Below the pieces are notes generated by a model. It saw nothing but the letters and a program-made list of their open reading frames with translations, was not told the origin of the DNA and made no database searches. The position numbers were made by a program, and so were the translations under genes. A stretch of DNA of 64,000 bases from Sulfurospirillum diekertiae (lineage in GTDB: Bacteria; Campylobacterota; Campylobacteria; Campylobacterales; Sulfurospirillaceae): contig NZ_CP023275.1 of NCBI RefSeq assembly GCF_002309535.1, positions 2,418,001 to 2,482,000 of the forward strand, read 5' to 3'. Of this stretch, positions 1-9,083 are shown in pieces (the stretch's first letter is position 1; every line of letters starts with the position of its first letter).

Positions 1-900
1 GCAGTCAAAGATTTTGAACTGGTCAATGCACCACTGACCTTTTTTGATAAACACCGTAAATTTATTGATGCTGTTTTTTTAATCTCTCCTTTTCTGCTCT
101 TTCTCATTTTAGGTCTTATCCACAATATTTACATGCGCGTACGCAGTGAAAAAGAGCTCAAAGCCATTGAACTCCAAAAAAACAAACATCAGCAATTCAT
201 CATTCAACAATCTAAATTAGCCGAAATTGGTGAAGTTTTTTCTTCCATTGCCCACCAATGGAAAAATCCACTGGTAGAGATTGCCACCCTTACGCAAGAG
301 CATTTTTATAACTATGAAGATGAAGGAGATGAGCAAAGTAACCAGTATGTGCATGACATTATGGTGCAAGTACGTTATATGACAGATACCATCAATGACT
401 TTCAAAAATTTATCATGCCCTCATCCACGAAAACCGTCTTTGATGTGAGTGAAGCCATTGATACTATGCTCAAAATCATCAATCACAATATCAAGTATAA
501 CTATATTGATGTGAGCATCGATATAAGCCATGCAACCAATCTCATGGTCAGTGGCTATAAAAATGAGTTTATGCAAACCCTGCTCAATGTGGTGAACAAT
601 GCCAAAGATCAGATCAAAGAAAGCAGAGATGCCAAGCATATTCAACGAGGTTCTATTCGTATTATCATCTACAATCACGCAAAAAATGTTATTATTGAAA
701 TCCATGACAATGCAGGGGGTATTCCCATTGAATGTATTGCAAATGTTTTTGATGCCTACTTTACCACCAAAGATCATGGACATGGCATCGGACTTTATAT
801 GTCAAAGCTCATTATTGAAGATAAAATGGGCGGAAGAATTCAAGCAAGTAATGCAGATGATGGCGCTTGCTTTACAATTACCTTAGGAAACGCAACATGA
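1..900 (+). CDS. Sensor histidine kinase, C-terminal part (5' end outside window)
   Basis: The frame is open from the first base, so this is the last 299 residues of a longer membrane sensor kinase. A hydrophobic segment (about residues 23-44, FIDAVFLISPFLLFLILGLI) precedes a short coiled linker. The phospho-acceptor motif follows (SSIAHQWKNPL, about residues 82-92), then the N box (NVVNNAKDQI), the G1 box (DNAGGIP) and the G2 box (GHGIGLYMSK) of a HATPase_c domain. The AHQWKNPL variant of the H box is common in Campylobacterota kinases. The stop overlaps the start of the next gene (ATGA), which makes an operon with the response regulator. The signal sensed cannot be told because the sensor domain lies outside the window. 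Confidence 0.93.
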   Translation, partial: AVKDFELVNAPLTFFDKHRKFIDAVFLISPFLLFLILGLIHNIYMRVRSEKELKAIELQKNKHQQFIIQQSKLAEIGEVFSSIAHQWKNPLVEIATLTQEHFYNYEDEGDEQSNQYVHDIMVQVRYMTDTINDFQKFIMPSSTKTVFDVSEAIDTMLKIINHNIKYNYIDVSIDISHATNLMVSGYKNEFMQTLLNVVNNAKDQIKESRDAKHIQRGSIRIIIYNHAKNVIIEIHDNAGGIPIECIANVFDAYFTTKDHGHGIGLYMSKLIIEDKMGGRIQASNADDGACFTITLGNAT

Positions 901-1544
901 AAATACTGGTTCTTGAAGATAACGAACGCCTTGCCAATGTCATCAAAAGTGTCCTGATTAAAGAAGGCTATCATGTCGATCTTTTTCTGGATGGTGAAAA
1001 AGCATTGGATGCACTCAACAATGGCTATCACTGCTTTATCTTAGATATTAATGTCCCTTCCATCGATGGACTCTCTATCTTAGAGACGGTGCGTATCTAC
1101 CATAAAGAGATTCCTGCCATCATCATGAGTTCGAACCACGATCTGGAGAAAATACAAGCTTCTTACGAGATCGGCTGTGATGATTACCTCAAAAAACCTT
1201 TCTTTATCTACGAATTGGTACAGAAGGTGAAAAAACTCTGTCACAAACCCTCTTCTACGATCGCTTTATGGATCGGATATACCTATGACTATGTCAATCA
1301 TCGCTTGTTTGATCCAAACAATGAAGAGATAAAATTGGCTAAAAAAGAGGGGAAATTTTTAGACCTTTTCATCAAAGACAGGCACCGTGTCATTACATTT
1401 AGCGAACTGGAAGAGTATGTCTGGGAAGGGGAAGAGACGAGTATCCTTAACATGCGAGCTCTCATTAAACGGTTACGCAGAAAATTACCTGATGGAGCAA
1501 TAGAGATGATTAAAGAGGTTGGATACAGGCTAGGAGAATTGTAA
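897..1544 (+). CDS. OmpR/PhoB-type response regulator
   Basis: 215 residues. The start is the ATG overlapping the kinase stop; a longer upstream reading would run through the kinase 3' end. The receiver domain (about 1-118) has the acidic pair LEDNE, the phospho-acceptor in CFILDINVP (Asp near residue 51) and the KKP switch lysine. The C-terminal winged helix (about 130-215) ends in the typical IEMIKEVGYRLGEL. It is the partner of the overlapping kinase. It closely resembles the second regulator at 15879-16550, and the two flank the urea operon. The target genes are unknown; control of the adjacent urea operon is only an inference. Confidence 0.93.
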   Translation: MKILVLEDNERLANVIKSVLIKEGYHVDLFLDGEKALDALNNGYHCFILDINVPSIDGLSILETVRIYHKEIPAIIMSSNHDLEKIQASYEIGCDDYLKKPFFIYELVQKVKKLCHKPSSTIALWIGYTYDYVNHRLFDPNNEEIKLAKKEGKFLDLFIKDRHRVITFSELEEYVWEGEETSILNMRALIKRLRRKLPDGAIEMIKEVGYRLGEL

Positions 1545-1613
1545 ACTTTCAACCATTGTTTAAGCTTGATGACCCCATGCACATATAGTATAGTAAACCC
1601 TGTATCCAGAACC
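1517..1613. repeat. Long-range inverted repeat between regulator 3' end and ureG 3' end
   Basis: GGTT-GGATACAGG (1517-1529, inside the regulator 3' end) is complementary to CCTGTATCC-ag-AACC (1599-1613), just before the ureG stop at 1616. The two arms enclose about 70 nt between convergent genes. No T-tract follows, so it is not a classic terminator; a 3'-end or antisense role is possible, and so is coincidence. Confidence 0.4.
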
Positions 1614-1615
1614 CA

Positions 1616-2206
1616 TCACATGAGCGCTTCAATCCACATCACAAGTTTTTGGAAGCTTTCAGGTTCTTTATTGGACAAAAAGAGTGCTGGTTTATTTTTA
1701 CGATTTTCACTGACATCCGTATGCATTTGAGCCATATCGACCCCTACGTAAGGCGCTAAATCCGTTTTATTGACCACCAAAAGGTCACTGAAAAGCAGCC
1801 CTGCCCCTTTTTTGCGAGGAATATCCCCGCCTTGTGCAACATCTATCACATACATGTAATAATCAATCAACTCATACGAAAACGTTGCTGAAAGATTATC
1901 CCCGCCACTTTCAACAAAAAGAATGTCTAAAGGAAATTCCTTTTGAAGTGCTTCACAAGCTTTTTGATTCATAGAAATATCATCACGAATTGCCGTATGC
2001 GGGCAGCCGCCTGTTTCAACCCCAATGATACGTTCACTTCCAATATCGAGCTTTCCTTTTAAGTAATTCGCATCTTCCATCGTATAAATATCATTGGTCA
2101 CAATGCCAATCGAATAGTTCGTTTTCAATAAGTTAGTGAGTGTTTCGATGATGGAAGTCTTGCCACTTCCAACAGGCCCTGCTACACCGATTTTAATGGT
2201 AGCCAT
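1616..2206 (-). CDS. ureG: Urease accessory GTPase UreG
   Basis: 196 residues, normal for UreG. It is the SIMIBI-class GTPase that couples GTP hydrolysis to nickel delivery into apo-urease. The P-loop GPVGSGKTS is at residues 10-18, the Ni-binding CPH motif at 68-70 (GGCPHTAIRDD), ESGGDNL follows, and NKTDL is the guanine specificity motif. It is the last gene of the urea block, 10 nt after ureF. It acts in the cytoplasm with UreF, UreD and UreE. Confidence 0.97.
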   Translation of the reverse strand: MATIKIGVAGPVGSGKTSIIETLTNLLKTNYSIGIVTNDIYTMEDANYLKGKLDIGSERIIGVETGGCPHTAIRDDISMNQKACEALQKEFPLDILFVESGGDNLSATFSYELIDYYMYVIDVAQGGDIPRKKGAGLLFSDLLVVNKTDLAPYVGVDMAQMHTDVSENRKNKPALFLSNKEPESFQKLVMWIEALM

Positions 2207-2216
2207 ACGTTCTCCT

Positions 2217-2891
2217 TCATGTCATAAAAAGCTTAGGTTCACACACACGATGTTGATAAATAGTTTGTTCAAATAATGGGTTAAAATTGCCCATCGTTGG
2301 AAAATGATGCTTTATTGCATCCAACAAAAAGTTATCCAACTCAAACAAAATTTCTTGAATATCCGAGGGCTTAATACGACTAATCTTTACAGCGCACATC
2401 GCAATTCCCATAAGATTTTTTTTGGCCCACATGACCAAAAACAACGCTTTATCCATCCCCAATTCAAAAGCATACGTCGATAATACCGCCAATTCATTAC
2501 CAACAGCATACTGCATTTTAATTGCATGAAAATAATCCTTGACTATGGCATGATGCGGTAAGGCTTCAATATGCTTGAGATAATTACTGCCAATGTCATG
2601 CGAAGCTTGAGCAAAGGCATCGCTGAACATTGCTGAAAATTGGTAATCCAATCGTATCAGCACTTTAAGATTATGCGCCAAGAGATTTTGATAACACTGT
2701 GCCACGAAAGGAAATTCACATTGCCTATATTGATCAACAATGTGATTTTCAAGATACTGCTTTAAACTCTCTTTATCGTGCACCATTCCTGAAACAACGT
2801 GGGATTCCAGTCCAAATGAGTGCACAAATGAACCTGACGGGAAAGCACTATCGAGTACCTGCATGAAACGAGCGATGGCTTCAATGGGCAT
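2217..2891 (-). CDS. ureF: Urease accessory protein UreF
   Basis: 224 residues from the ATG at 2891, which lies inside the 3' end of ureE and has GGAAAAG upstream. A GTG five codons earlier (2906) is an alternative start. It is an all-helical protein with the family signature DSAFPSGSFVHSFGLE near the N-terminus and VMWAKKNLMGIAMCAVKISRI in the C-terminal half. UreF bridges UreD-urease and UreG and gates nickel insertion. The overlap with ureE suggests coupled translation. Confidence 0.93.
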   Translation of the reverse strand: MPIEAIARFMQVLDSAFPSGSFVHSFGLESHVVSGMVHDKESLKQYLENHIVDQYRQCEFPFVAQCYQNLLAHNLKVLIRLDYQFSAMFSDAFAQASHDIGSNYLKHIEALPHHAIVKDYFHAIKMQYAVGNELAVLSTYAFELGMDKALFLVMWAKKNLMGIAMCAVKISRIKPSDIQEILFELDNFLLDAIKHHFPTMGNFNPLFEQTIYQHRVCEPKLFMT

Positions 2892-3315
2892 GATGTGCTT
2901 TTCCACTGGGTTGAAAAAAATCGTGAATCAACTGCACATGAATACCCTGCTTTTCTTTGATACTTTCAATCAAAGGGTGCAAAGCAACATCGTTGAGCAC
3001 CATGATCGTCAAAGGCATGATACAAATGGGCTGATGGCGATTTCCTATTTCATACGCGATATTTGCAAACGAGATGGCATCATCAAATCTCATCTGAATC
3101 ACCTCATCCTTTCCTTTTTGAACACAAATACGGTACCCATCTTCACACACCAAAAGATCATTGGCATGAAGATGGGAAGCACTGACTTTGAGGATAAATT
3201 CCACGCCTTTGTCACTTACTGCGGAGAGATGTGGCTTTTGCATATCGAACCAACCAAGAACGACAGCATCATCCGCTTCGCCTTCGTGCATAATGTGCGT
3301 TACTTTCTTAATCAT
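2881..3315 (-). CDS. ureE: Urease nickel metallochaperone UreE
   Basis: 144 residues, with an N-terminal peptide-binding-like half and a C-terminal metal-binding half (about 75-144). It ends in a short histidine tail (AHHAH), far shorter than the His-rich tail of Klebsiella UreE, so nickel would bind mainly at the conserved interface site. It lies 14 nt after ureC and overlaps ureF. The protein is divergent; family assignment leans on position between ureC and ureF as well as on motifs such as HLHANDLLVCEDG. Confidence 0.88.
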   Translation of the reverse strand: MIKKVTHIMHEGEADDAVVLGWFDMQKPHLSAVSDKGVEFILKVSASHLHANDLLVCEDGYRICVQKGKDEVIQMRFDDAISFANIAYEIGNRHQPICIMPLTIMVLNDVALHPLIESIKEKQGIHVQLIHDFFQPSGKAHHAH

Positions 3316-3329
3316 CTATATCTATGCTC

Positions 3330-5033
3330 CTAAAAGAGAAAATAGCGTTGAGTCATCGGCAAATGCGTCATCGCCTTAGAATGAATGATGTTTCCATTCA
3401 CACGCACTTCATAGGTCTCTGGATTGACATGAATATCACCCACAAAATCATTGAGTTTCATAGATTTTTTACTTAAATTTCGCGTGTTTTTAACCGCAAC
3501 CAAACGCTTAGCAATATGCAATTTTTCCGCTAAATGATTTGTAATGGCCGCTTGAGAAGTAAAGATCACACTGATTTGACTGGGAGCCTTACCCAAAGAG
3601 CCAAACATTGGCCGATAAAAATTAGGTTCGGGCGTAGGAATGGAAGCATTGGAGTCACCCATCATACTCAGCGCAATAAAACCACCTTTTAAAATCATTG
3701 TGGGCTTTACGCCAAATAAGGCACGATCCCATAGAACTAAATCTGCCATTTTCCCCACCTCAACACTGCCAACAAGTGTATCAATACCACATGCAACAGC
3801 TGGATTGATGGTGTATTTGGCGATATAGCGTTTAATGCGAAAATTATCGTTTCGCGCCGTGTCTTCTTCTAAGGAACCTCGTTGTGTCTTCATACTGTGT
3901 GCAACTTGCCATGTACGCATAATAACCTCGCCGACTCTTCCCATCGCTTGCGAATCTGAACTTGTCATAGAAATTGCCCCAATATCGTGTAAAACATCCT
4001 CTGCTGCAATGGTATTGCCTCGAATCCGCGATTCGGCAAAGCTCACGTCTTCTGGGATTTTTGCACTCAGATGATGGCATACCATTAACATATCCAAATG
4101 CTCTTCAATCGTGTTTTTGGTATACGGTAAGGTCGGATTGGTAGAGGAAGGCAAAATGCTCTCTAAACCCGCTACTTTCATAATGTCAGGAGCATGCCCT
4201 CCACCTGCACCTTCAGAATGAAAAGTATGAATTGTACGCCCTTTAAAGGCATTAATCGTATCATCCACAAAACCTGATTCATTGAGCGTATCGGTATGAA
4301 TGGCTACTTGAACATCCATATCATCGGCAACCTGTAAGCATGTGTCAATGGCGTGTGGTGTAGTACCCCAATCTTCATGGAGTTTTAAACCCATTGCACC
4401 CCCTTCAATTTGGCTCTTAAGCGCTTCGTAACTGCTGGAGTTTCCTTTGCCCATAAACCCAAAGTTAAGTGGTAAATCATCCACCGATGCAATCATCTTC
4501 GCCAGATTCCACTCCCCCGGTGTGCAAGTAGTGGCATTGGTTCCTGTATTGGGTCCCGTACCGCCACCAATCATCGTTGTGATGCCACTGGCAAGTGCTT
4601 CATGAATTTGCCCCGGTGAGATAAAATGGATATGTGAATCAATGCCCCCTGCGGTAATAATTTTGCCCTCCGCCGATAAAATCTCCGTATGCGCTCCTAT
4701 TTCCAAGCCTTCGGTAATACCATCGCAATTATTGGGATTGCCACTTTTGCCAATAGCGCAAATAAGCCCTTCTTTGATGCCAATATCGGCTTTATAAATA
4801 CCTGTATAATCCATAATAATTGCATTGGTAATAATCAAATCCGCACTGGCTATGGCCGTAGGCGACTGGCTCATCCCATCTCGAATTGTCTTTCCACCAC
4901 CAAATTTACTCTCTTCGCCGTAAACCGTATAATCTTTTTCAATCTCTGCGATTAAATCTGTATCCGCCAAACGAAATCGGTCATTACATGTAGGCCCATA
5001 CATTGATGCATATTTTGCTTTGGACAGTTTCAT
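3330..5033 (-). CDS. ureC: Urease alpha (catalytic) subunit
   Basis: 567 residues, full length; this is the subunit called UreB in Helicobacter. Numbering matches the Klebsiella enzyme: H134 and H136 (IDSHIHF), the carbamylated K217 (GLKLHEDWG), H219, H246 (IHTDTL), H272 (HTFHSEG), flap C319 (MLMVCHHL) and D360 (SSDSQAMGR). All dinuclear nickel ligands and catalytic residues are present, so the enzyme should be active. It hydrolyses urea to ammonia and carbamate in the cytoplasm. Its ATG overlaps the stop of the fused small subunit by 4 nt, implying coupled synthesis of the two structural subunits. Confidence 0.98.
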   Translation of the reverse strand: MKLSKAKYASMYGPTCNDRFRLADTDLIAEIEKDYTVYGEESKFGGGKTIRDGMSQSPTAIASADLIITNAIIMDYTGIYKADIGIKEGLICAIGKSGNPNNCDGITEGLEIGAHTEILSAEGKIITAGGIDSHIHFISPGQIHEALASGITTMIGGGTGPNTGTNATTCTPGEWNLAKMIASVDDLPLNFGFMGKGNSSSYEALKSQIEGGAMGLKLHEDWGTTPHAIDTCLQVADDMDVQVAIHTDTLNESGFVDDTINAFKGRTIHTFHSEGAGGGHAPDIMKVAGLESILPSSTNPTLPYTKNTIEEHLDMLMVCHHLSAKIPEDVSFAESRIRGNTIAAEDVLHDIGAISMTSSDSQAMGRVGEVIMRTWQVAHSMKTQRGSLEEDTARNDNFRIKRYIAKYTINPAVACGIDTLVGSVEVGKMADLVLWDRALFGVKPTMILKGGFIALSMMGDSNASIPTPEPNFYRPMFGSLGKAPSQISVIFTSQAAITNHLAEKLHIAKRLVAVKNTRNLSKKSMKLNDFVGDIHVNPETYEVRVNGNIIHSKAMTHLPMTQRYFLF

Positions 5034-5716
5034 GCCTTACTCCCTAAAAAGACGTTTAAGCGTTGCATTGCAATTTCTTTGGTTTTGAGATCATCCAAAT
5101 ATCCTTCAACCAAACCATTAAATCCGCTGATATACCGTTTTCCACCATACGGAATTAAACTCACCTCTTTAATGGAGCCTGGCTCAAAGCGAACCGAAGT
5201 TCCTGAGGGAATATTGAGTCTACACCCATATGCAGAGACTCTTTCAAACGATAATGCACGATTAACTTCAAAAAAATGATAGTGTGAGCCCACTTGAATG
5301 GGTCTGTCTCCCTCATTTTTAACCTCCAGAACATGGGCTTCTTTACCTTTGTTGAGTTCGATATCGCCTTCATCAATCAAATATTCTCCTGGTAAGCCCG
5401 TCGTTGAAGCATCTATAGCGATGGGTTGATGCACGGTGACAAGCTTTGTGCCATCATTAAAGGTCGCTTCGGTTTGCACCATTTCCATCATAGAAGCGAC
5501 TCCTTCCATGACATCTGTATGGCTTAAAATATGCCGTGCACTGACCATAAGCTCCGCCACACTTTTACCTTCTCTCGCACCCTCTAAAATGAAGGCGCTA
5601 ATGATCGCCACAGCCTCTGGAAAATTAAGTTTGAGTCCTTTTGCTTTTCGCTCCCACGCTAATTGTGAAGCAGTGTAAATCATCAATTTTTCTTGTTCAC
5701 GATATGTTAAAAACAC
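5030..5716 (-). CDS. ureA: Urease fused gamma-beta subunit (Helicobacter-type UreA)
   Basis: 228 residues carrying two normally separate subunits. The gamma part is about residues 1-105 ([25 protein letters not shown]...). The beta part is about 125-228 ([31 protein letters not shown]). This fusion is the arrangement known from Helicobacter and other Campylobacterota. It forms the scaffold of the urease trimer with the 567-residue alpha subunit, whose gene overlaps by 4 nt. The ATG has an AAAGGAG-like site upstream. Confidence 0.96.
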   Translation of the reverse strand: MFLTYREQEKLMIYTASQLAWERKAKGLKLNFPEAVAIISAFILEGAREGKSVAELMVSARHILSHTDVMEGVASMMEMVQTEATFNDGTKLVTVHQPIAIDASTTGLPGEYLIDEGDIELNKGKEAHVLEVKNEGDRPIQVGSHYHFFEVNRALSFERVSAYGCRLNIPSGTSVRFEPGSIKEVSLIPYGGKRYISGFNGLVEGYLDDLKTKEIAMQRLNVFLGSKA

Positions 5717-5728
5717 TGTTTTTCTCCT

Positions 5729-6481
5729 TTACCATTTGCCAAGATGAAACTTAGCTTTTTGATTGATTGTACGATAAATTTGCCATGCCTGCGTCACCTT
5801 TTTTTTCACTTCCACCATGCTTGAACCTGAAAAAAGTCCTAAAAGCATTTGACGATTTTGGGTATAGCCAAAGCAGCCAAGTTGTGCATCAAAACAGTTC
5901 TTTGCATACGCTTCCAAATGAGCACATTTAACATACACTTTGGCAAAAATCATCTGGGAAGCATGATGGCGTATCAGATACGATTTTATGACTTCCTTGC
6001 TTAAATCAAATGCTTCGTGGTACTCTAAAACACCTTCAATACTAAAACGATTGCGTATCACCATACGTTCAAAATCATACGCTTCGAAGCTTCTACCATG
6101 GGTTAAAATATCGCTGTAAAAGAAGTCAGAATTTTTGGAAGCTTTTACATGTAAACATTGAATGAGCTTGGCACCTTGAAACAAAATCATCTCGTCATTC
6201 ATATATTCAAGATTGGAGGAGACTAAATCAAGCTGAATCGCATGAATACCAAATTGCCCCTGCGGAGAAGGATAGACTTTCGTTGCCGATTCACTGGCCA
6301 CAATACAGCTCGATTGTTGCAGTGAGAAATGAGTTTTAATACGATCCTTAGGGAAAATGCCTTCACCGATAGAAAGCAACTTTACATAGTTTTCCCCTTC
6401 ATTGAAATGAAAATACCGTGAAGGCAATGTTAGCTTTTGAAGATCAAATCGGTTATGATCAAACGTAATGCTAACACTCAT
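5729..6481 (-). CDS. ureD: Urease accessory protein UreD/UreH
   Basis: 250 residues. UreD family proteins hold apo-urease in the complex with UreF and UreG and form part of the nickel tunnel. Family features seen are the region ATKVYPSPQGQFG (the conserved KvY in UreD) and the C-terminal LGCFGYTQNRQMLLGLFSG. It lies directly after urtE (2 nt gap) and before the structural genes. Codons near 6144-6155 contain one full TTTACATGTAAA palindrome, read as part of CLHVKASK. Confidence 0.92.
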   Translation of the reverse strand: MSVSITFDHNRFDLQKLTLPSRYFHFNEGENYVKLLSIGEGIFPKDRIKTHFSLQQSSCIVASESATKVYPSPQGQFGIHAIQLDLVSSNLEYMNDEMILFQGAKLIQCLHVKASKNSDFFYSDILTHGRSFEAYDFERMVIRNRFSIEGVLEYHEAFDLSKEVIKSYLIRHHASQMIFAKVYVKCAHLEAYAKNCFDAQLGCFGYTQNRQMLLGLFSGSSMVEVKKKVTQAWQIYRTINQKAKFHLGKW

Positions 6482-6483
6482 GG

Positions 6484-7179
6484 CTAAACAGAGAGATACT
6501 GGGTTACGGTGGTATCGTTTAGGTCAGCCATCTCACCGTGGGCAACCAAAGTGCCACGCTCTAAAATATTAAAATGATCACCATATTTTCGCGCAAACGG
6601 TAATTTTTGCTCAATCAGCATGATCGTGAGTTTCTCTTCATGCGTTAAATAGTGAATTACGCCCCCTATTTGTTGAACGATATTGGGTTGAATTCCTTCC
6701 GATGGCTCATCCAAAATTAAAAGTTTGGGTTCAAGACACAATGCACGAGCAATGGCTAATTGCTGCTGTTGCCCGCCTGACAAATCGCCACCTTTTCGCT
6801 TCAGCATCTCTTTAAGCACAGGAAAGAGTTCGTAAATTTTCTCTGGTACCTTACGCAATTTATTGCGATTGCCAAGCAATCCAATGTCAAGATTTTCTTT
6901 CACACTCAACTGCGGGAAAATTTCTCTGCCTTGCGGCACATAGCCGATGCCCAACCCAGCTCTCTTATCAGCTCCCAATTTGGAGATGTCAGATCCTTCA
7001 TAATAAATTGCACCCTCCCTGAGAGGCAAAAGTCCCATAATGACTTTGGCAAGTGTCGTTTTACCTACACCATTTCTTCCCATAATGCAGGTACATCTTG
7101 AGGGGGATATTTCAAAACTCAGTCCTCTTAAAGTATGGCTTTGTCCGTAATATTGATGGATATTTTCCAAACGTATCAT
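6484..7179 (-). CDS. urtE: Urea ABC transporter ATP-binding protein UrtE
   Basis: 231 residues from the ATG at 7179, one base after the urtD stop and preceded by AGGTGA; a GTG at 7188 is also possible. The Walker A motif is GRNGVGKTT, the signature LSGGQQQQLAIARA and Walker B LLILDEPSEGI. LivF-like branched-chain/urea family members carry the EGIQPNIVQQI stretch seen here. It forms the ATPase pair of the urea importer with UrtD. Its position between transporter and urease genes supports urea as substrate. Confidence 0.95.
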   Translation of the reverse strand: MIRLENIHQYYGQSHTLRGLSFEISPSRCTCIMGRNGVGKTTLAKVIMGLLPLREGAIYYEGSDISKLGADKRAGLGIGYVPQGREIFPQLSVKENLDIGLLGNRNKLRKVPEKIYELFPVLKEMLKRKGGDLSGGQQQQLAIARALCLEPKLLILDEPSEGIQPNIVQQIGGVIHYLTHEEKLTIMLIEQKLPFARKYGDHFNILERGTLVAHGEMADLNDTTVTQYLSV

Positions 7180-7180
7180 C

Positions 7181-7969
7181 TCATTCACCTAAATAGACTT
7201 TGCGAACTTTTTCGTTCTCTTGGATCATTTTCATTGGACCTTCTGCTAAAACGGAACCTTCATGCAAGACGGTCACTTTTTTAGCAATTTTTCGAATGAA
7301 CTCCATATCATGTTCTACCACAACCACACTGTGCTCTTTGGCCAAATCAGTCAATATTTCCCCTGTTTTTTCCACTTCGCCAGGCGTCATACCCGCAACC
7401 GGCTCATCCACCAACAACAATTTAGGACTTTGCATCAAAAGCATTCCGATTTCCAACCACTGCTTTTGTCCGTGCGATAAAATCCCAGCAGGGGTATGAT
7501 ACAACGCTTGCAAACCAATCAGTTCCATTGTTTTTTCAATCGATATTTTCTCTTCAGGTTGTAATGTAGCAAAGAGTGTTTTAAAAAAACGTTTATCGGC
7601 TTTCATCGCCAATTCTAAATTCTCAAAGACGGTGTGATACTCAAATACTGTTGGCTTTTGAAATTTGCGCCCGATACCGAGTTGCGCAATGGAAGGTTCA
7701 TCCATTTCACGTAAATTAGTGATCTGTCCAAAGATGACTTGCCCTTCATCGGGCTTTGTTTTACCCGTGATTACATCCATCATAGTTGATTTACCAGCAC
7801 CATTGGCTCCGATAATACAGCGCAACTCTTGGTATTCTATCGTCAAAGACAACGCATTGAGGGCTTTAAAACCATCAAAACTGACCGTAACATTGTCTAA
7901 ATATAAAATACGATCGCCCTTTTTAAATGTCTCAGGATCATCGTATGTGTGAGGTTTAAGCACGTGCAT
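7181..7969 (-). CDS. urtD: Urea ABC transporter ATP-binding protein UrtD
   Basis: 262 residues from the ATG at 7969, which has a perfect AAAGGAG ribosome site and overlaps the urtC stop by 14 nt. A longer frame reaching back to 8131 would lie in the urtC coding region and is rejected. Walker A is GANGAGKSTMMD, the LivG-like H/Q region FQKPTVFEYHTVFENLELA, the signature LSHGQKQWLEIGMLL and Walker B LLLVDEPVAGM. The LSHGQKQWLEIGM sequence is typical of UrtD. It pairs with UrtE. Confidence 0.95.
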   Translation of the reverse strand: MHVLKPHTYDDPETFKKGDRILYLDNVTVSFDGFKALNALSLTIEYQELRCIIGANGAGKSTMMDVITGKTKPDEGQVIFGQITNLREMDEPSIAQLGIGRKFQKPTVFEYHTVFENLELAMKADKRFFKTLFATLQPEEKISIEKTMELIGLQALYHTPAGILSHGQKQWLEIGMLLMQSPKLLLVDEPVAGMTPGEVEKTGEILTDLAKEHSVVVVEHDMEFIRKIAKKVTVLHEGSVLAEGPMKMIQENEKVRKVYLGE

Positions 7970-9080
7970 AGAGTTCTCCTTTACCTTTGAGCCTGAGCTT
8001 ATGTAACAGGCCAATGACACCTTTAGGCAAAAAGAGTGTGACAAACACAAACAACCCGCCAAGGGCATAGAGCCATACCTCAGGAAGTGCGGAGGTGAAA
8101 TAGGTACTAGCATAATTGACAATAAATGCACCTAAAATCGCACCATAAAGTGTACCACGCCCTCCAATGGCTACCCAAATGACAATTTCAATGGAAAAAA
8201 GTGGCGAAAACACACCCGGATTGATAATACCAACTTGTGGTACATAAAGAGCTCCCGCCACTCCTGCAAGCATTGAGGAAACAACAAAAATAAACAATTT
8301 GTATTGCTCCACCCTATAGCCTAAAAAGCGAACGCGACTCTCTTCATCTCGAATCGCTAAACACACACGCCCCAGTTTGGAGTGGATAATATACTGACAG
8401 AGGCTATACCCTAACACCAAAGCGATTAACGAAATCACTAAAAGTACGACGCGTGTTACATCACTTTGAAGGTCAAAACCTAAAATATCTTTAAAATCCG
8501 TCAAACCATTATTGCCACCAAAGCCCATATCATTTCTAAAAAATGCCAACATCAAGGCATACGTTAAAGCTTGCGTGATGATAGAAAGGTAAACCCCTGT
8601 CACGCGTGATCGAAACGCTAACCAACCAAAGAAAAATGCCAGTAATCCAGGGACTAATACCACCATAATGAGCATAACTCCAAAATGGTCAAAGCCATGC
8701 CAAAACCATGGGAGTTCTTTTAAGTTCATAAACACCATAAAATCGGGAAGCTCTGGATTGCCATAAACGCCTCTATCGCCAATTTGACGCATCAAATACA
8801 TTCCCATTGCGTAACCACCCAGTGAGAAAAAAGCCCCATGTCCGAGGCTTAAAATTCCCAAATAGCCCCATACTAAATCTAAGGCTAATGCCAAAAGAGC
8901 AAAAGAGAGATATTTACCAAGCAGCGTCACTGTGTATGTTGACATGTAAAAAAAAGACCCTTTAGGCAGTGCTAAATTGGCAAAAGCCACATAAAGAACA
9001 ACCAAACTTAAAAGGATCAATAAGGTTTGTCCACCTTTATCGTATTCAAATATACGTAAGAGAATCGGTTTTCGTTTCAT
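7956..9080 (-). CDS. urtC: Urea ABC transporter permease UrtC
   Basis: 374 residues with about ten predicted membrane segments and the LivM-type permease pattern. The stretch LALDLVWGYLGILSLGHGAFFSLGGYAMGMYLMRQ is characteristic of UrtC/LivM, and FGGNNGLTDFKDILGFDL is typical for UrtC. It lies 3 nt after urtB and overlaps urtD. It forms the inner-membrane channel for urea together with UrtB. Confidence 0.95.
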   Translation of the reverse strand: MKRKPILLRIFEYDKGGQTLLILLSLVVLYVAFANLALPKGSFFYMSTYTVTLLGKYLSFALLALALDLVWGYLGILSLGHGAFFSLGGYAMGMYLMRQIGDRGVYGNPELPDFMVFMNLKELPWFWHGFDHFGVMLIMVVLVPGLLAFFFGWLAFRSRVTGVYLSIITQALTYALMLAFFRNDMGFGGNNGLTDFKDILGFDLQSDVTRVVLLVISLIALVLGYSLCQYIIHSKLGRVCLAIRDEESRVRFLGYRVEQYKLFIFVVSSMLAGVAGALYVPQVGIINPGVFSPLFSIEIVIWVAIGGRGTLYGAILGAFIVNYASTYFTSALPEVWLYALGGLFVFVTLFLPKGVIGLLHKLRLKGKGELYARA

Positions 9081-9083
9081 CGT

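Noticed and set aside
421-783. 120-residue minus-strand ORF inside the sensor kinase gene
   Set aside because: It is antisense to well-supported HATPase motifs, has no ribosome site and no family resemblance.
7181-8131. Longer reading of urtD from 8131
   Set aside because: The extra 54 residues lie in urtC coding sequence and do not resemble UrtD; the ATG at 7969 has a perfect ribosome site.
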